From the NCBI RefSeq assembly GCF_018494065.1, contig NZ_JABBFR010000005.1, forward strand, positions 1 through 64,000: a stretch of DNA of 64,000 nt, in the 5' to 3' direction. Source of the DNA: Rosenbergiella gaditana (lineage in GTDB: Bacteria > Pseudomonadota > Gammaproteobacteria > Enterobacterales > Enterobacteriaceae). Made by a program: the position numbers and the translations under genes. Under the pieces are notes generated by a model. That model had not been told where the DNA came from. It saw only the letters and a list, made by a program, of their open reading frames with translations, and did not search any database. Within the stretch, counting starts at the first letter, position 1. The number at the start of each line of letters is the position of its first letter. Of the stretch, positions 8,963 through 20,377 are shown piece after piece.

Positions 8963-9712
8963 ATGATAGCCAGCATACCATCGCTACCTCGTCGTGGGGG
9001 CTTTACCTTTAAACAATTTTTCGTTGGCCATGATCGTTGTGGTATGAAAGTCAGTACGGATGGGGTGTTGTTAGGTGCATGGGCACCGCTTCCGGTCACA
9101 CGGCGCGTATTAGATATCGGTACCGGCAGTGGTTTATTAGCCTTAATGTTGGCACAGCGTTTACATGCCGAGGATGGCCCCTTCGAGATTGATGCCATTG
9201 ATATAGACCGCTCTGCTGTGCAGCAAGCGCAAGAAAATTGCGAAAATTCGCCTTGGAAAGCGCACTTCAACGTCTGGCAACAGGATTTATTAACCTGGGA
9301 CACCTCGTCCGCACAACGCTATGGGCTGATTATCTGTAATCCCCCTTATTTTCAACACGGAAAGTCCTATCGAGATGCACAGCGCGAACGAGCCCGGGAT
9401 AGCCGTACGCTAGACCATCCATCGCTTCTGCAGCAGGTCGCCAATCTTCTTACCGAAGACGGTTTTTTCTCGGTTATTTTACCGACACAAGAAGCCGAAC
9501 AATTTGCCGAGTATGCGCGCAGTGCAGGATGGATATTGAGTCAACGATGTGATGTAAGTGAGCGGGAAGGAAGGCCTGCGAAACGCCGCTTGTTGACTTG
9601 GCGTCGCTGCCCGGTAAAAGGTGAAGCACAGCGGCTTATGATCCGCGATGATCAAGGACAATACAGTACTGAATTTCAATGCTTAACTAAAGAATTTTAC
9701 TTAGCGCTTTAG
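8963..9712 (+). CDS. trmN: tRNA1(Val) (adenine-37-N6)-methyltransferase
   Basis: The 249-residue class-I SAM methyltransferase matches E. coli YfiC/TrmN6. RRGGFTFKQFFVGHDRCGMKVSTDGVLLGAWAP-type N-terminus, SAM-binding LDIGTGSGLLALMLA, and the amino-methyltransferase motif NPPYF near residue 130 are visible. It methylates A37 of tRNA-Val. The ATG at 8963 is preferred because GGAG lies six bases upstream; the TTG at 8951 would overlap that site. In E. coli nadB lies between this gene and rpoE, but here rpoE follows directly. Confidence 0.93.
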   Translation: MIASIPSLPRRGGFTFKQFFVGHDRCGMKVSTDGVLLGAWAPLPVTRRVLDIGTGSGLLALMLAQRLHAEDGPFEIDAIDIDRSAVQQAQENCENSPWKAHFNVWQQDLLTWDTSSAQRYGLIICNPPYFQHGKSYRDAQRERARDSRTLDHPSLLQQVANLLTEDGFFSVILPTQEAEQFAEYARSAGWILSQRCDVSEREGRPAKRRLLTWRRCPVKGEAQRLMIRDDQGQYSTEFQCLTKEFYLAL

Positions 9713-9843
9713 TCGATCATCTATACTGATAAAAACATGAAACTTCATGGTTAATCAGGTAAATTGGCCTGCAGATAACTCGATTGTTATTAGGGCTAAT
9801 TCATTGCTAACCACTTTGTATAGCAATTTACCTAAATTTCAGT

Positions 9844-9870
9844 GAACTTTTGATCATTATTCAGTTCCAA
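9844..9870 (+). promoter_or_regulatory. Candidate sigma-E autoregulatory promoter of rpoE
   Basis: GAACTT (9844-9849) and TCCAA (9866-9870) are separated by 16 bases, which fits the RpoE recognition pattern. It lies about 80 bases upstream of rpoE. A short open frame (start ATG 9885, ending TGA 9923, beginning MAVTLWHWV) lies in the leader and may be a counterpart of the leader peptide reported in E. coli. Confidence 0.5.
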
Positions 9871-9948
9871 CCTTGGGCTCGCCAATGGCAGTAACGTTAT
9901 GGCACTGGGTGGTTATACATTGAATATTTTATGAGGACAGAGCCTCAG

Positions 9949-10524
9949 ATGAGCGAGCAGTTAACGGATCAAGTTCTGGTAGAGCGGGTCCAGAAAGGGG
10001 ACCAAAAATCGTTTAACTTACTGGTGCTACGTTACCAACATAAAGTTGCCAGTTTAGTGACACGCTATGTTCCGCCAGGGGACGTGCCAGATGTTGTGCA
10101 AGAATCATTTATTAAGGCTTATCGTGCTATTGAATCTTTCCGTGGAGAGAGCGCCTTCTATACTTGGCTTTATCGTATTGCGGTCAACACGGCTAAAAAT
10201 TATTTAGTGGCTCAAGGCCGTCGTCCGCCATCAAGCGATGTCGATGCCAGTGATGCCGAAAATTTTGAAGCAGCGAGCGCTTTAAAAGAAATTTCGAACC
10301 CTGAGAACTTAATGTTGTCAGACGAACTGAAGCAGATAGTTTTTAGGACAATTGAAACTCTTCCTGAAGATTTACGGATGGCGATCACGCTTCGTGAATT
10401 AGATGGGTTGAGTTATGAGGAAATCGCTGAAATCATGGAGTGCCCAGTCGGCACTGTTCGTTCACGTATCTTCCGTGCACGAGAAGCGATTGATAATAAA
10501 GTTCAACCACTTCTGCAACGCTGA
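9949..10524 (+). CDS. rpoE: RNA polymerase sigma-E factor
   Basis: The 191-residue product is the same length as E. coli RpoE and nearly identical to it. It is an ECF sigma factor with region 2 (NLLVLRYQHKVASLV through FYTWLYRIAVN) and region 4 helix-turn-helix (LSYEEIAEIMECPVGTVRSR). It directs the envelope stress response. The ATG beginning MSEQLTDQVL is chosen; an upstream start at 9931 is not used in relatives. It heads the rpoE-rseA-rseB-rseC operon. Confidence 0.97.
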   Translation: MSEQLTDQVLVERVQKGDQKSFNLLVLRYQHKVASLVTRYVPPGDVPDVVQESFIKAYRAIESFRGESAFYTWLYRIAVNTAKNYLVAQGRRPPSSDVDASDAENFEAASALKEISNPENLMLSDELKQIVFRTIETLPEDLRMAITLRELDGLSYEEIAEIMECPVGTVRSRIFRAREAIDNKVQPLLQR

Positions 10525-10561
10525 TCGTATAGCAGAGTGACTACCTAAAGGGTATTAAGGT

Positions 10562-11206
10562 ATGCAGAAAGAGCAACTTTCCGCTTTAATGGATGGTGAA
10601 GCCTTAGATCAGTCTTTACTCACTGAACTTTCTAAAGACGCTGAGTTGCAAGCTAGCTGGGAACGTTACCATCTGGTTCGCGACACACTCCGTAGTGATC
10701 TTGGTCAGGTCGTTCATTTCGATATCGCTGCCAAGGTGGCCGAAGCGATAGCGAAAGAGCCGGTTCTTGGTAGCACTGTCACACCGCTTATTGTTGAAGA
10801 GCAACCTGAGCCATCACGTTGGCGCAAAATGGGCTTCTTTTCTAAAACGGGTAGTTGGGGTGCACAGCTGGCACAAGTGGGTGTCGCAGCCTGCGTGTCA
10901 ATGGCCGTGATTGTCGGGGTGCAGCATTATAACCACCCAGGTGATGCAGCGTCTTCTGACAGCCAAGATACCCCAGCATTTAATACCTTACCGATGATGG
11001 GTAAAGCATCTCCAGTCAGTTTAGGCGTTCCTGGCGACATGTTTGAAGGCTCGTCCTCTGCGGGACAGGTTCAAGAACAGCGCGCGCGCATTAACGCAAT
11101 GCTTCAAGATTACGAGTTACAACGACGTCTAAATGATGGTGACAGCCTACCGCCGACGTCCTCCGTTCTTGATAAGCAACAGTATTCGGGCACTGTCCAT
11201 CAATAA
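10562..11206 (+). CDS. rseA: Anti-sigma-E factor RseA
   Basis: The 214-residue inner-membrane protein has a cytoplasmic N-terminal domain that binds sigma-E (MQKEQLSALMDGEALDQSLL), a transmembrane segment at about residues 100-122 (LAQVGVAACVSMAVIVGV) and a periplasmic part bound by RseB. DegS and RseP cleave it during envelope stress. E. coli RseA is 216 residues. Its stop overlaps the rseB start by one base (TAATG). Confidence 0.96.
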   Translation: MQKEQLSALMDGEALDQSLLTELSKDAELQASWERYHLVRDTLRSDLGQVVHFDIAAKVAEAIAKEPVLGSTVTPLIVEEQPEPSRWRKMGFFSKTGSWGAQLAQVGVAACVSMAVIVGVQHYNHPGDAASSDSQDTPAFNTLPMMGKASPVSLGVPGDMFEGSSSAGQVQEQRARINAMLQDYELQRRLNDGDSLPPTSSVLDKQQYSGTVHQ

Positions 11207-12192
11207 TGAAAGAAAAACTTCTTCTCTCTGCCGCATTATGCGGCAGTTTACTTTATCCTCTCTCGAGTTTTGCCGATAACAGCGCTGCCTCGACGGAAAC
11301 AAAGCCGATCCAACCCTTTGTGATGCTAAAGCAGATGGATAAAGCAACCAATACGCTTAATTACCAGCTTTCCTATATTACCATTAGCGAACAAGGTATT
11401 GAGTCGTTGCGCTATCGCCATGCGCTAGTCAACAATCAAGTGTTTGCACAACTGCTGCAGATGGACGGCCCGCGTCGAGAAGTGCTCCAACGTAATCGTG
11501 CGATCAGTTATTTCGATGCCAGTTCAGGCGTTGATCCCTTTACGCTTCCGGGCGACCATATTATCGATGGACTCCCATCGATTTTATTTGCGAATTTTGA
11601 TCGGCTAAAAGATTACTACGATTTTATTAGTGTCGGACGTTCTCGGGTGGCTGACCGGTTATGCGATGTTGTACGTATCGTTTCGAAAGACGGTTCTCGT
11701 TTCAGTTACGCGGTCTGGTTAGATAGCGCGAGCTCACTCCCTTTACGTGCCGATCTGCTGTCGCAAGAAGGGGAAACGATTGAGCAATTCCAAGTGGTTG
11801 ATTTCGCTGTCGATGACCAGCTACAGCAGGTAATGGCGCCGCTGGTGGATGCCAAGCTGCCTCCTGAAATGACCTCATTGCCGAAAAATTTGCACACAAA
11901 ATTAAGCTGGACGCCCGGCTGGTTACCCGCTGGCGTTCAGGTATTATCACAAAGCCAACGCCAAGTGCCGGCCTTAGCGAAAAAAATCGAATCACGCCTT
12001 TATTCCGATGGTCTCTTTACCTTCACGGTAAATGTCTCTGCAGTGAACGGTTCATCCCCTCCGCAATTTTATAGCACTGGACGTCGCACGCTTTACGTTG
12101 AAATACGTAATAATAGGGAAATTAGCGTCGTCGGTGAGCTTCCTCGTGATACGGCGAAGCGCATTGCAGATACTGTCAATACGGGTACTTAA
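11206..12192 (+). CDS. rseB: Sigma-E regulator RseB
   Basis: The 328-residue periplasmic protein has a cleavable signal peptide (LLLSAALCGSLLYPLSSFA, about residues 5-23) and the MucB/RseB fold, including YRHALVNNQVFAQLLQMDGP. It binds the periplasmic domain of RseA and protects it from DegS until mislocalised lipopolysaccharide or lipoprotein displaces it. It is slightly longer than E. coli RseB (318). It is translationally coupled to rseA. Confidence 0.95.
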   Translation: MKEKLLLSAALCGSLLYPLSSFADNSAASTETKPIQPFVMLKQMDKATNTLNYQLSYITISEQGIESLRYRHALVNNQVFAQLLQMDGPRREVLQRNRAISYFDASSGVDPFTLPGDHIIDGLPSILFANFDRLKDYYDFISVGRSRVADRLCDVVRIVSKDGSRFSYAVWLDSASSLPLRADLLSQEGETIEQFQVVDFAVDDQLQQVMAPLVDAKLPPEMTSLPKNLHTKLSWTPGWLPAGVQVLSQSQRQVPALAKKIESRLYSDGLFTFTVNVSAVNGSSPPQFYSTGRRTLYVEIRNNREISVVGELPRDTAKRIADTVNTGT

Positions 12193-12194
12193 CA

Positions 12195-12677
12195 ATGATG
12201 AGAGAATGGGCGACGGTCGTGTCATGGGACCGAGGTGTAGCGACCCTGCATACTGAGGCGAAAACAACTTGTAATAGTTGTTCTGCGCGTAAAGGATGCG
12301 GTAGCCAGATGCTGAATAAACTGGGTCCTAAAAACGCGCATGTCATGCAAGTGAATAGCGATAAACCTTTGCAGCCTGGTCAACGTATTGAATTGGGCAT
12401 TAAAGAAAGCAGTCTACTGAGCTCCGCGCTGATGGTATATATTACTCCATTAGTAGGGCTATTTATCGGTGCGGGTCTATTACATTATTGGTTCAATACC
12501 GATCTAGCCAGTGCGGGTGGGGCCTTAATTGGTGGAGTAGGGGGCTTTTTTATTGCTAAGCTTTTATCGAAGACAATGGGTGAAAAGCTCTCGTTCCAAC
12601 CGGTAATATTAACGGTTGCCTTAGGTCCAGACCAATTACGCGTTGACTCGGTTCATCCCTCTCATTCATCGCTATAA
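12195..12677 (+). CDS. rseC: SoxR-reducing system protein RseC
   Basis: The 160-residue inner-membrane protein has an N-terminal cysteine cluster (CNSCSARKGCG, about residues 25-35) and two transmembrane helices (about residues 75-97 and 104-122). In E. coli it takes part in reducing the SoxR iron-sulfur cluster with the Rsx complex. It follows rseB by two bases and ends the operon. A 224-base gap before lepA holds no gene. Confidence 0.93.
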   Translation: MMREWATVVSWDRGVATLHTEAKTTCNSCSARKGCGSQMLNKLGPKNAHVMQVNSDKPLQPGQRIELGIKESSLLSSALMVYITPLVGLFIGAGLLHYWFNTDLASAGGALIGGVGGFFIAKLLSKTMGEKLSFQPVILTVALGPDQLRVDSVHPSHSSL

Positions 12678-12901
12678 TCTGTTTTAGGCTATCGAGTAGG
12701 CCGTATTTAGTCATTCAGCGGTTTACTCAATATACCGCCTTAGCAATTCTTTCAATAAATTGTCTTAAAAAAAAACGGTCCAAGGCTGTTGATATGCTGA
12801 CGTCTCTGTCACTGTCGTGTAATATGCTCCGCAGTAAAAAAGTGGGTACATGCATCATGGGTCCATTTATGTGTCCACCTGAATAAATTTTGCAGGAAAC
12901 T

Positions 12902-14713
12902 ATGAAAAAATCCCCGGAAATGAAGAATATAAGAAATTTCTCCATCATTGCGCATATTGACCATGGAAAATCCACATTATCTGATCGCCTAATCCAAACC
13001 TGTGGCGGCTTGAGTGACCGTGAAATGGCGGCCCAAGTTCTGGACTCTATGGACCTTGAACGTGAGCGTGGAATCACGATCAAAGCGCAAAGCGTGACAC
13101 TTGATTATCACGCACAGAATGGTGAAATTTATCAACTTAACTTCATTGATACGCCGGGGCACGTTGACTTCTCCTATGAAGTATCACGTTCTCTTGCCGC
13201 TTGTGAAGGTGCGCTGCTGGTGGTCGATGCAGGTCAGGGCGTAGAAGCGCAAACCTTGGCCAACTGCTATACCGCGATGGAAATGGACTTAGAGGTTGTA
13301 CCTGTCTTAAATAAAATTGACCTCCCTGCGGCGGATCCTGATCGCGTCTCGCAAGAGATCGAAGATATTGTCGGGATTGATGCGACGGATGCTGTAAGAT
13401 GTTCGGCCAAGACGGGATTAGGCGTTCCTGAGGTGTTAGAGCGTCTCGTGCGTGACATTCCGCCACCAGAAGGGGATATTGATGCGCCTCTTCAGGCGCT
13501 GATTATCGACTCATGGTTTGATAATTACTTGGGTGTAGTCTCCTTAGTCCGTGTTAAAAATGGTGTCCTGCGTAAGGGTGATAAGATCAAAGTGATGAGC
13601 ACCGGTCAAGTTTATAACGCTGACCGTCTCGGTATTTTTACCCCAAAACGCGTTGACCGTGATGAATTACGCAGTGGGGAAGTTGGCTGGTTAGTGTGTG
13701 CCATCAAAGACATCCTAGGTGCGCCAGTCGGGGATACTCTGACTGCGGCGAAGTACTCGGCTGATAAGCCGCTACCAGGGTTCAAAAAAGTTAAACCACA
13801 AGTCTATGCTGGATTATTCCCTGTAAGCTCTGACGATTACGAAAACTTCCGTGATGCGCTGGGCAAACTGAGTCTGAATGACGCCTCGTTGTTCTACGAG
13901 CCAGAGAGCTCAACAGCCTTAGGTTTCGGATTCCGCTGTGGCTTCCTTGGGCTATTACACATGGAGATCATCCAAGAGCGTTTAGAACGTGAATACGACT
14001 TGGATCTGATCACTACCGCGCCAACGGTTGTGTATGAAGTGATCACCACCAGTGGTGAAACGCTGTATGTTGACAGCCCAGCCAAACTGCCAGCATTGAA
14101 TAACATCGAAGAGCTACGCGAGCCGATTGCAGAATGTCATATGCTGTTGCCGCAAGAATTCCTCGGTAATGTGATCACTCTGTGTGTTGAGAAACGTGGC
14201 GTACAAACCAACATGGTTTACCACGGTAATCAAGTCGCGTTGACCTACGATATTCCGATGGCCGAAGTCGTCTTAGACTTCTTTGACCGGATTAAATCGA
14301 CATCCCGTGGTTATGCATCGCTTGATTATAATTTCAAGCGTTTCCAAACCTCTGACATGGTGCGTGTTGATGTGATGATTAACTCTGAACGTGTTGATGC
14401 GTTGGCGCTGATCACCCACCGCGATAACTCACAACCTCGTGGCCGTCAATTGGTTGAAAAGATGCAAGAGCTCATCCCGCGGCAACAATTTGATATTGCG
14501 ATTCAAGCCGCCATAGGTAACCACATCATTGCTCGTTCAACAGTGAAACAATTACGTAAAAACGTATTGGCGAAGTGTTATGGTGGTGATGTGAGCCGTA
14601 AGAAGAAATTATTACAGAAACAAAAAGATGGTAAGAAGCGTATGAAACAAGTCGGCAACGTAGAGTTACCGCAAGAGGCGTTCTTAGCTATTCTGCATGT
14701 TGGTAAAGATTAA
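12902..14713 (+). CDS. lepA: Elongation factor 4 (back-translocating GTPase LepA)
   Basis: The translational GTPase is about 603 residues from the ATG at 12902 and has G1 AHIDHGKS, G3 DTPGH and G4 NKID, followed by EF-G-like domains and the LepA-specific C-terminus ending [19 protein letters not shown]. It acts on stalled or translocated ribosomes. AGGA lies four bases before the chosen ATG. The ATG at 12920 would give the shorter E. coli-like start MKNIRNFS but has no spacing for a ribosome site. It is in an operon with lepB. Confidence 0.96.
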   Translation: MKKSPEMKNIRNFSIIAHIDHGKSTLSDRLIQTCGGLSDREMAAQVLDSMDLERERGITIKAQSVTLDYHAQNGEIYQLNFIDTPGHVDFSYEVSRSLAACEGALLVVDAGQGVEAQTLANCYTAMEMDLEVVPVLNKIDLPAADPDRVSQEIEDIVGIDATDAVRCSAKTGLGVPEVLERLVRDIPPPEGDIDAPLQALIIDSWFDNYLGVVSLVRVKNGVLRKGDKIKVMSTGQVYNADRLGIFTPKRVDRDELRSGEVGWLVCAIKDILGAPVGDTLTAAKYSADKPLPGFKKVKPQVYAGLFPVSSDDYENFRDALGKLSLNDASLFYEPESSTALGFGFRCGFLGLLHMEIIQERLEREYDLDLITTAPTVVYEVITTSGETLYVDSPAKLPALNNIEELREPIAECHMLLPQEFLGNVITLCVEKRGVQTNMVYHGNQVALTYDIPMAEVVLDFFDRIKSTSRGYASLDYNFKRFQTSDMVRVDVMINSERVDALALITHRDNSQPRGRQLVEKMQELIPRQQFDIAIQAAIGNHIIARSTVKQLRKNVLAKCYGGDVSRKKKLLQKQKDGKKRMKQVGNVELPQEAFLAILHVGKD

Positions 14714-14729
14714 TTAATAAGGATTGTTC

Positions 14730-15701
14730 ATGGCAAATATGTTTGCATTGATTTTGGCAGTTGCGACGTTAATCACCGGTATTGTCTGGTGTCTAGACAA
14801 GTTTAAATGGGCACCAGCACGCCGTGCTAAGCGTCAACAGGCGCAAGATCACGCGAACACCACGTTAGATAAAGCCACTCTGGATACCGTAGCCCGTCAG
14901 CCAAGCTGGGTAGAGACGTCAGTATCGGTATTTCCAGTACTGGCTGTGGTGTTTATCGTGCGTTCATTTATCTATGAACCTTTCCAAATCCCTTCTGGAT
15001 CGATGATGCCAACTTTACTGATTGGCGATTTTATCTTGGTGGAAAAGTTTGCCTACGGATTAAAAGATCCCATCACACAAACTACGCTTATTCCCACTGG
15101 GCATCCTAAGCGTGGTGATGTGGTCGTCTTTAAATATCCGAAAGATCCTTCCGTGGATTATATTAAGCGTGTGGTGGGTTTGCCGGGGGACAAAATCGTT
15201 TTTGATCCTGATAGCAAAACGGTGACCGTCACTCCTGGTTGTGGTGAGGGGCATTGCGAAAATCCTGTCGCCATTACTTACTCTTCAATGGAAAAAAGTG
15301 ACTTTCTACAAACCTTTAGCGGTTTTGATGGAAATGAAGTGGGTAATGGCTTTTATCAAATCTCTAAAGCAGGTATGTTACCAGGTGGATTACAGCTGGG
15401 TGAGCGTCAAGAGACACTTGGAAATGTGACGCATAATATTTTACTGGTCAATCAAGCTCAGAGCCAAGTCGACGCTTACTACCAGCAAGACGGCCAACCT
15501 CAATCAACGTGGGTGGTACCGGCTGGAGAATATTTCATGATGGGTGACAATCGCGATAACAGCGCCGATAGCCGTTATTGGGGATTTGTTCCAGAAAAAA
15601 ATCTGGTTGGAAAAGCGGTCGCCATCTGGATGAGTTTTGATAAACAAGAAGGTCAATGGCCAACAGGCGTAAGATTAAGTCGGATTGGTGGTATCCATTA
15701 A
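14730..15701 (+). CDS. lepB: Signal peptidase I
   Basis: The 323-residue membrane serine protease has two N-terminal transmembrane helices (about residues 4-22 and 62-80), with catalytic Ser91 in SGSMMPT and the catalytic Lys region in DYIKRVVGLPGD, then the MGDNRDNSADSRYWG box. It removes signal peptides of exported proteins. The ATG at 14730 has AAGGA eight bases upstream and gives MANMFALIL as in E. coli. It lies between lepA and rnc. Confidence 0.97.
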   Translation: MANMFALILAVATLITGIVWCLDKFKWAPARRAKRQQAQDHANTTLDKATLDTVARQPSWVETSVSVFPVLAVVFIVRSFIYEPFQIPSGSMMPTLLIGDFILVEKFAYGLKDPITQTTLIPTGHPKRGDVVVFKYPKDPSVDYIKRVVGLPGDKIVFDPDSKTVTVTPGCGEGHCENPVAITYSSMEKSDFLQTFSGFDGNEVGNGFYQISKAGMLPGGLQLGERQETLGNVTHNILLVNQAQSQVDAYYQQDGQPQSTWVVPAGEYFMMGDNRDNSADSRYWGFVPEKNLVGKAVAIWMSFDKQEGQWPTGVRLSRIGGIH

Positions 15702-15750
15702 TCGGGACCGAGTTCAGGGACGAACTCAACACATAATCATTTTCACTACT

Positions 15751-17406
<1,656 letters not shown>

Positions 17407-17409
17407 TAG

Positions 17410-18132
17410 ATGGAAGGCTGGCAGCGCGTTTTTGTTTTGCATGCTCGCCCTTACAGCGAAACGAGCCTGCTGCTCGACATCTTTAGTGAAAGCGATGGAC
17501 GAGTGACCGTACTGGCGAAAGGGGCTCGTTCACGCCGTTCCAACCTTAAAGGTGCGTTACAGCCCTTCACGCCACTCCTAATGCGTTGGGGTGGCAAAGG
17601 TGAGGTTAAAACCTTACGCAGCGCCGAACCTGTCTCAATGGGGCTACCGCTTAGCGGAACCTACCTCTACTGCGGACTTTACGTCAATGAACTATTGATG
17701 AGAGTTCTCGGGCAAGAAATTGGTTACTCAGCTCTCTTTTTTGATTACCTTCATTGCCTACAATCGCTTGCCGCCCTTGATACATCTGCTGAACCCGTAC
17801 TTCGACGTTTCGAGTTTTCGTTACTCGCCCATTTGGGCTATGGCGTTGATTTTTTACATTGCGCCGGGAGCGGTGAGGAAGTCAGTGATGAGATGACCTA
17901 CAACTACCGTCAAGAACGCGGCTTTATTGCGAGTGTTATGCCCACCGCCCTGACTTTTACGGGGCGGCAATTACGGGCATTTAATCAGCGAGAATTTCCA
18001 GAAATTGATACACTGCGAGCGGCGAAGCGATTTACCCGTATGGCGCTTAAGCCTTATTTAGGCGGACGCCCATTAAAAAGCCAAGCACTCTTTCGACAAT
18101 TCCAGTTACCCGTTAGTAAACCGGAAGAGTGA
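17410..18132 (+). CDS. recO: DNA repair protein RecO
   Basis: The 240-residue recombination mediator has an N-terminal OB fold ([40 protein letters not shown]) and a C-terminal helical domain ([24 protein letters not shown]). It helps load RecA with RecF and RecR. It is closely packed after era and before pdxJ. Confidence 0.95.
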   Translation: MEGWQRVFVLHARPYSETSLLLDIFSESDGRVTVLAKGARSRRSNLKGALQPFTPLLMRWGGKGEVKTLRSAEPVSMGLPLSGTYLYCGLYVNELLMRVLGQEIGYSALFFDYLHCLQSLAALDTSAEPVLRRFEFSLLAHLGYGVDFLHCAGSGEEVSDEMTYNYRQERGFIASVMPTALTFTGRQLRAFNQREFPEIDTLRAAKRFTRMALKPYLGGRPLKSQALFRQFQLPVSKPEE

Positions 18133-18176
18133 ACAACACAGTCCCTTATTTTTCGCGATTATCTAAGAGGTGTAGC

Positions 18177-18908
18177 ATGGCGGAAGTTTATTTAGGCGTA
18201 AATATTGACCATATTGCCACGGTACGCAACGCACGAGGCACTCAGTACCCCGACCCGGTGCAGGCCGCTTTCGTTGCAGAACAAGCGGGTGCTGATGGAA
18301 TTACCGTGCATTTACGCGAAGACCGCCGCCATATTACCGATCGGGATATTATGTTACTGCGACAGACTATCCAGACCCGTATGAACCTAGAGATGGCTGT
18401 CACTGAAGAGATGATTACTATTGCTTGCCAGACACGTCCGCATTTTTGTTGCCTTGTGCCAGAAAAACGCGAGGAAGTGACGACAGAAGGGGGCTTAGAT
18501 GTTGCGGGACAACAAGCTAAAATGAACGAAGCCGTGGCGCGGTTACAGCACGCGGGGATCTTTGTCTCCCTATTTATCGACCCCGACTTTCAACAGATTG
18601 ATGCAGCAGTTGCGGCAAAAGCGCCTTTTATTGAGATCCATACCGGTGCTTACGCGCAAGCGCAAGATCCTGAGGAAATAGTAAAAGAGCTGGAGCGTAT
18701 CCGTACGGCGGTCAGTTATGCGGCATCAGAAGGGTTGAAAGTGAATGCTGGCCATGGTCTGACCTATCACAACGTTCAGGCCATTGCGGCGTTACCTGAA
18801 ATTTATGAATTGAATATTGGTCACGCCATCATTGGCCGTGCGCTATTTAGCGGTCTTGGCGATGCGGTACGCGAAATGAAACAGTGTTTACAGGATGCAC
18901 GACGTTAA
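18177..18908 (+). CDS. pdxJ: Pyridoxine 5'-phosphate synthase
   Basis: The 243-residue TIM-barrel enzyme has the E. coli length and condenses 3-amino-2-oxopropyl phosphate with deoxyxylulose phosphate to make pyridoxine phosphate. Motifs include [14 protein letters not shown] at the start, [12 protein letters not shown] and [12 protein letters not shown]. The ATG at 18177 has AAGAGGTG upstream. A longer reading from 18129 lacks homology. The stop TAA shares one base with the acpS start. Confidence 0.97.
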   Translation: MAEVYLGVNIDHIATVRNARGTQYPDPVQAAFVAEQAGADGITVHLREDRRHITDRDIMLLRQTIQTRMNLEMAVTEEMITIACQTRPHFCCLVPEKREEVTTEGGLDVAGQQAKMNEAVARLQHAGIFVSLFIDPDFQQIDAAVAAKAPFIEIHTGAYAQAQDPEEIVKELERIRTAVSYAASEGLKVNAGHGLTYHNVQAIAALPEIYELNIGHAIIGRALFSGLGDAVREMKQCLQDARR

Positions 18909-19288
18909 TGGCTATCGTGGGCCTGGGGACGGATATTGTTGAAATAGCGCGCATCGAACAGGTGATAGAACGTTCAGGTGACCGGTTAGCAAAACGTGTC
19001 TTAACTGACCATGAATGGCTGCAGTATCAACAGCATCATCAACCCGTTCGTTTTTTAGCGAAGCGTTTCGCAGTGAAAGAAGCGGCAGCTAAAGCCTTTG
19101 GTACCGGCATCCGTAATGGATTGGCGTTCAATCAATTCGAAGTGTTTAATAACCCGCTCGGCAAGCCTTGTTTGAGATTACTCGGACAAGCTCAGGCGCT
19201 TGCTGAACAGTTGGGGATCCAGCATCATCATGTGACGCTCGCCGATGAGCGTCGCTATGCCTGTGCAACGGTGATTTTCGAAAATTAA
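18908..19288 (+). CDS. acpS: Holo-[acyl-carrier-protein] synthase
   Basis: The 126-residue phosphopantetheinyl transferase converts apo-ACP to holo-ACP using CoA. The magnesium-binding motif GTDIVEI is at the start, and the [16 protein letters not shown] signature is near residue 58. It is coupled to pdxJ by TAATG, as in E. coli, and convergent with the ferredoxin gene, whose stop overlaps it by four bases. Confidence 0.96.
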   Translation: MAIVGLGTDIVEIARIEQVIERSGDRLAKRVLTDHEWLQYQQHHQPVRFLAKRFAVKEAAAKAFGTGIRNGLAFNQFEVFNNPLGKPCLRLLGQAQALAEQLGIQHHHVTLADERRYACATVIFEN

Positions 19289-19554
19289 TCGGCCGCCGTG
19301 AAAGGGGTGGGGTAAAGTTGTACGAACTTTTCCCATAATTGCTCGGGTGTCTCCTGCCACGCAGGATCTTGAATAATGGTATGCGTGATAGGGCAGACAT
19401 TTTGACAGGTCGGTGCTTCATAGTGTCCGACGCATTCGGTACAGCGAGCCGGATCAATTTCATAAATCTTGGTGCCGAGCGCGATCGCCTGATTGGGGCA
19501 CTCCGGTTCGCACATATCACAATTAATGCAACGTTCAGAAATTAATAAAGCCAC
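19285..19554 (-). CDS. yfhL: YfhL-type 4Fe-4S ferredoxin
   Basis: The 89-residue small ferredoxin has the double cluster pattern [12 protein letters not shown] and [18 protein letters not shown]. It matches E. coli YfhL. The GTG at 19554 gives MALLISERC, in line with E. coli MALLITKKC. A GTG at 19563 would add three residues and neither start has an ideal ribosome site. In E. coli yfhH and yfhB follow on the way to tadA, but here an accessory island does. Confidence 0.92.
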   Translation of the reverse strand: MALLISERCINCDMCEPECPNQAIALGTKIYEIDPARCTECVGHYEAPTCQNVCPITHTIIQDPAWQETPEQLWEKFVQLYPTPFTAAD

Positions 19555-19829
19555 TTCAATCACTTGCCTTTTTTATCTTTTATAATCAAATAATTATTTA
19601 GTGTTCTTATTCATTAACATGATTAACTACCTGTGGATTTTTACAGTATAAAAAACACTGATACACTCATTTGCGTAACACAAAACCGCAACACAGACCG
19701 AAAATCACCACCCTAAAAACCCTCATGTGCGAGCCTGGCTTACAATGAGACACGGGATAAGGAATTTCAATGCCACGCAATGTAACACAGAACCCCTAAA
19801 AGCCCAATAATGACGATTTTTTGAGCGCT
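19555..19829. other. Intergenic stretch at left edge of accessory island
   Basis: No supported gene is present. The first 100 bases are AT-rich and carry the yfhL promoter region; the rest precedes the broken phage polymerase. The exact junction with the island cannot be placed. Confidence 0.4.
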
Positions 19830-20314
19830 TTAGGACACTGGGAGGGGGAAAGCCGCCGTACACAAGCTCACACATGCGAATCGCTGCCACTCGACAGGAT
19901 GTGATTGGCAGTAGCGCGGCGTTTTAGGGCGAGGCTTACAGAAAAGTTGGATCAGTTGCTTACCGGCCTTATCCTGCGACACACTGAGAATGTCGCACAG
20001 ATCGCCCAGAGAACCCGGCAGACCGTGTGCCAGCGCTCCACACCACCGACAGCGACACCCGGCATGGCGTGATTTAATACCGTGCGGTCAAAATGGCTAT
20101 TATGGGCGTAAATCAGCACATCAGGATTTTTGAGCGCAAGTCGGAGTTCAAGAGGGATTTTTGTATTCGCGGTAACGTCCCATACCTGTACTGGCGCAGT
20201 ATCGATAGCCCAGGAAAACAGCATTATTTCAACATCTTCGGCGTAAGCATGGGTTCGGTTTTTTATGGGCACTTCACTGAAAGTCTCGAGATCAAACCAT
20301 AATATCTTGGACAT
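19830..20314 (-). pseudogene. Phage-type family A DNA polymerase, truncated and frameshifted
   Basis: The N-terminus from ATG 20314 is intact: MSKILWFDLETFSEVPIKN with the DxE 3'-5' exonuclease motif, then [18 protein letters not shown]. After about residue 94 the frame shifts, and the alternate frame continues [20 protein letters not shown] and [17 protein letters not shown], segments expected next in such polymerases. A small deletion that removed the RWHDTMVQ-like region therefore broke the frame. The reading then ends at TAA 19830-19832, with the entire polymerase domain missing. It is a decayed fragment of a phage replication gene. Confidence 0.8.
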
Positions 20315-20377
20315 AAAGTTGCCTTATGTTAAAGGGTTAACTTGAAATGAATAGACGTTATGTGGGAAGGAGTCCCT

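Noticed and set aside
12727..13083. A 118-codon minus-strand frame upstream of lepA
   Set aside because: Half of it is antisense to lepA and the rest lies in AT-rich leader; no homology.
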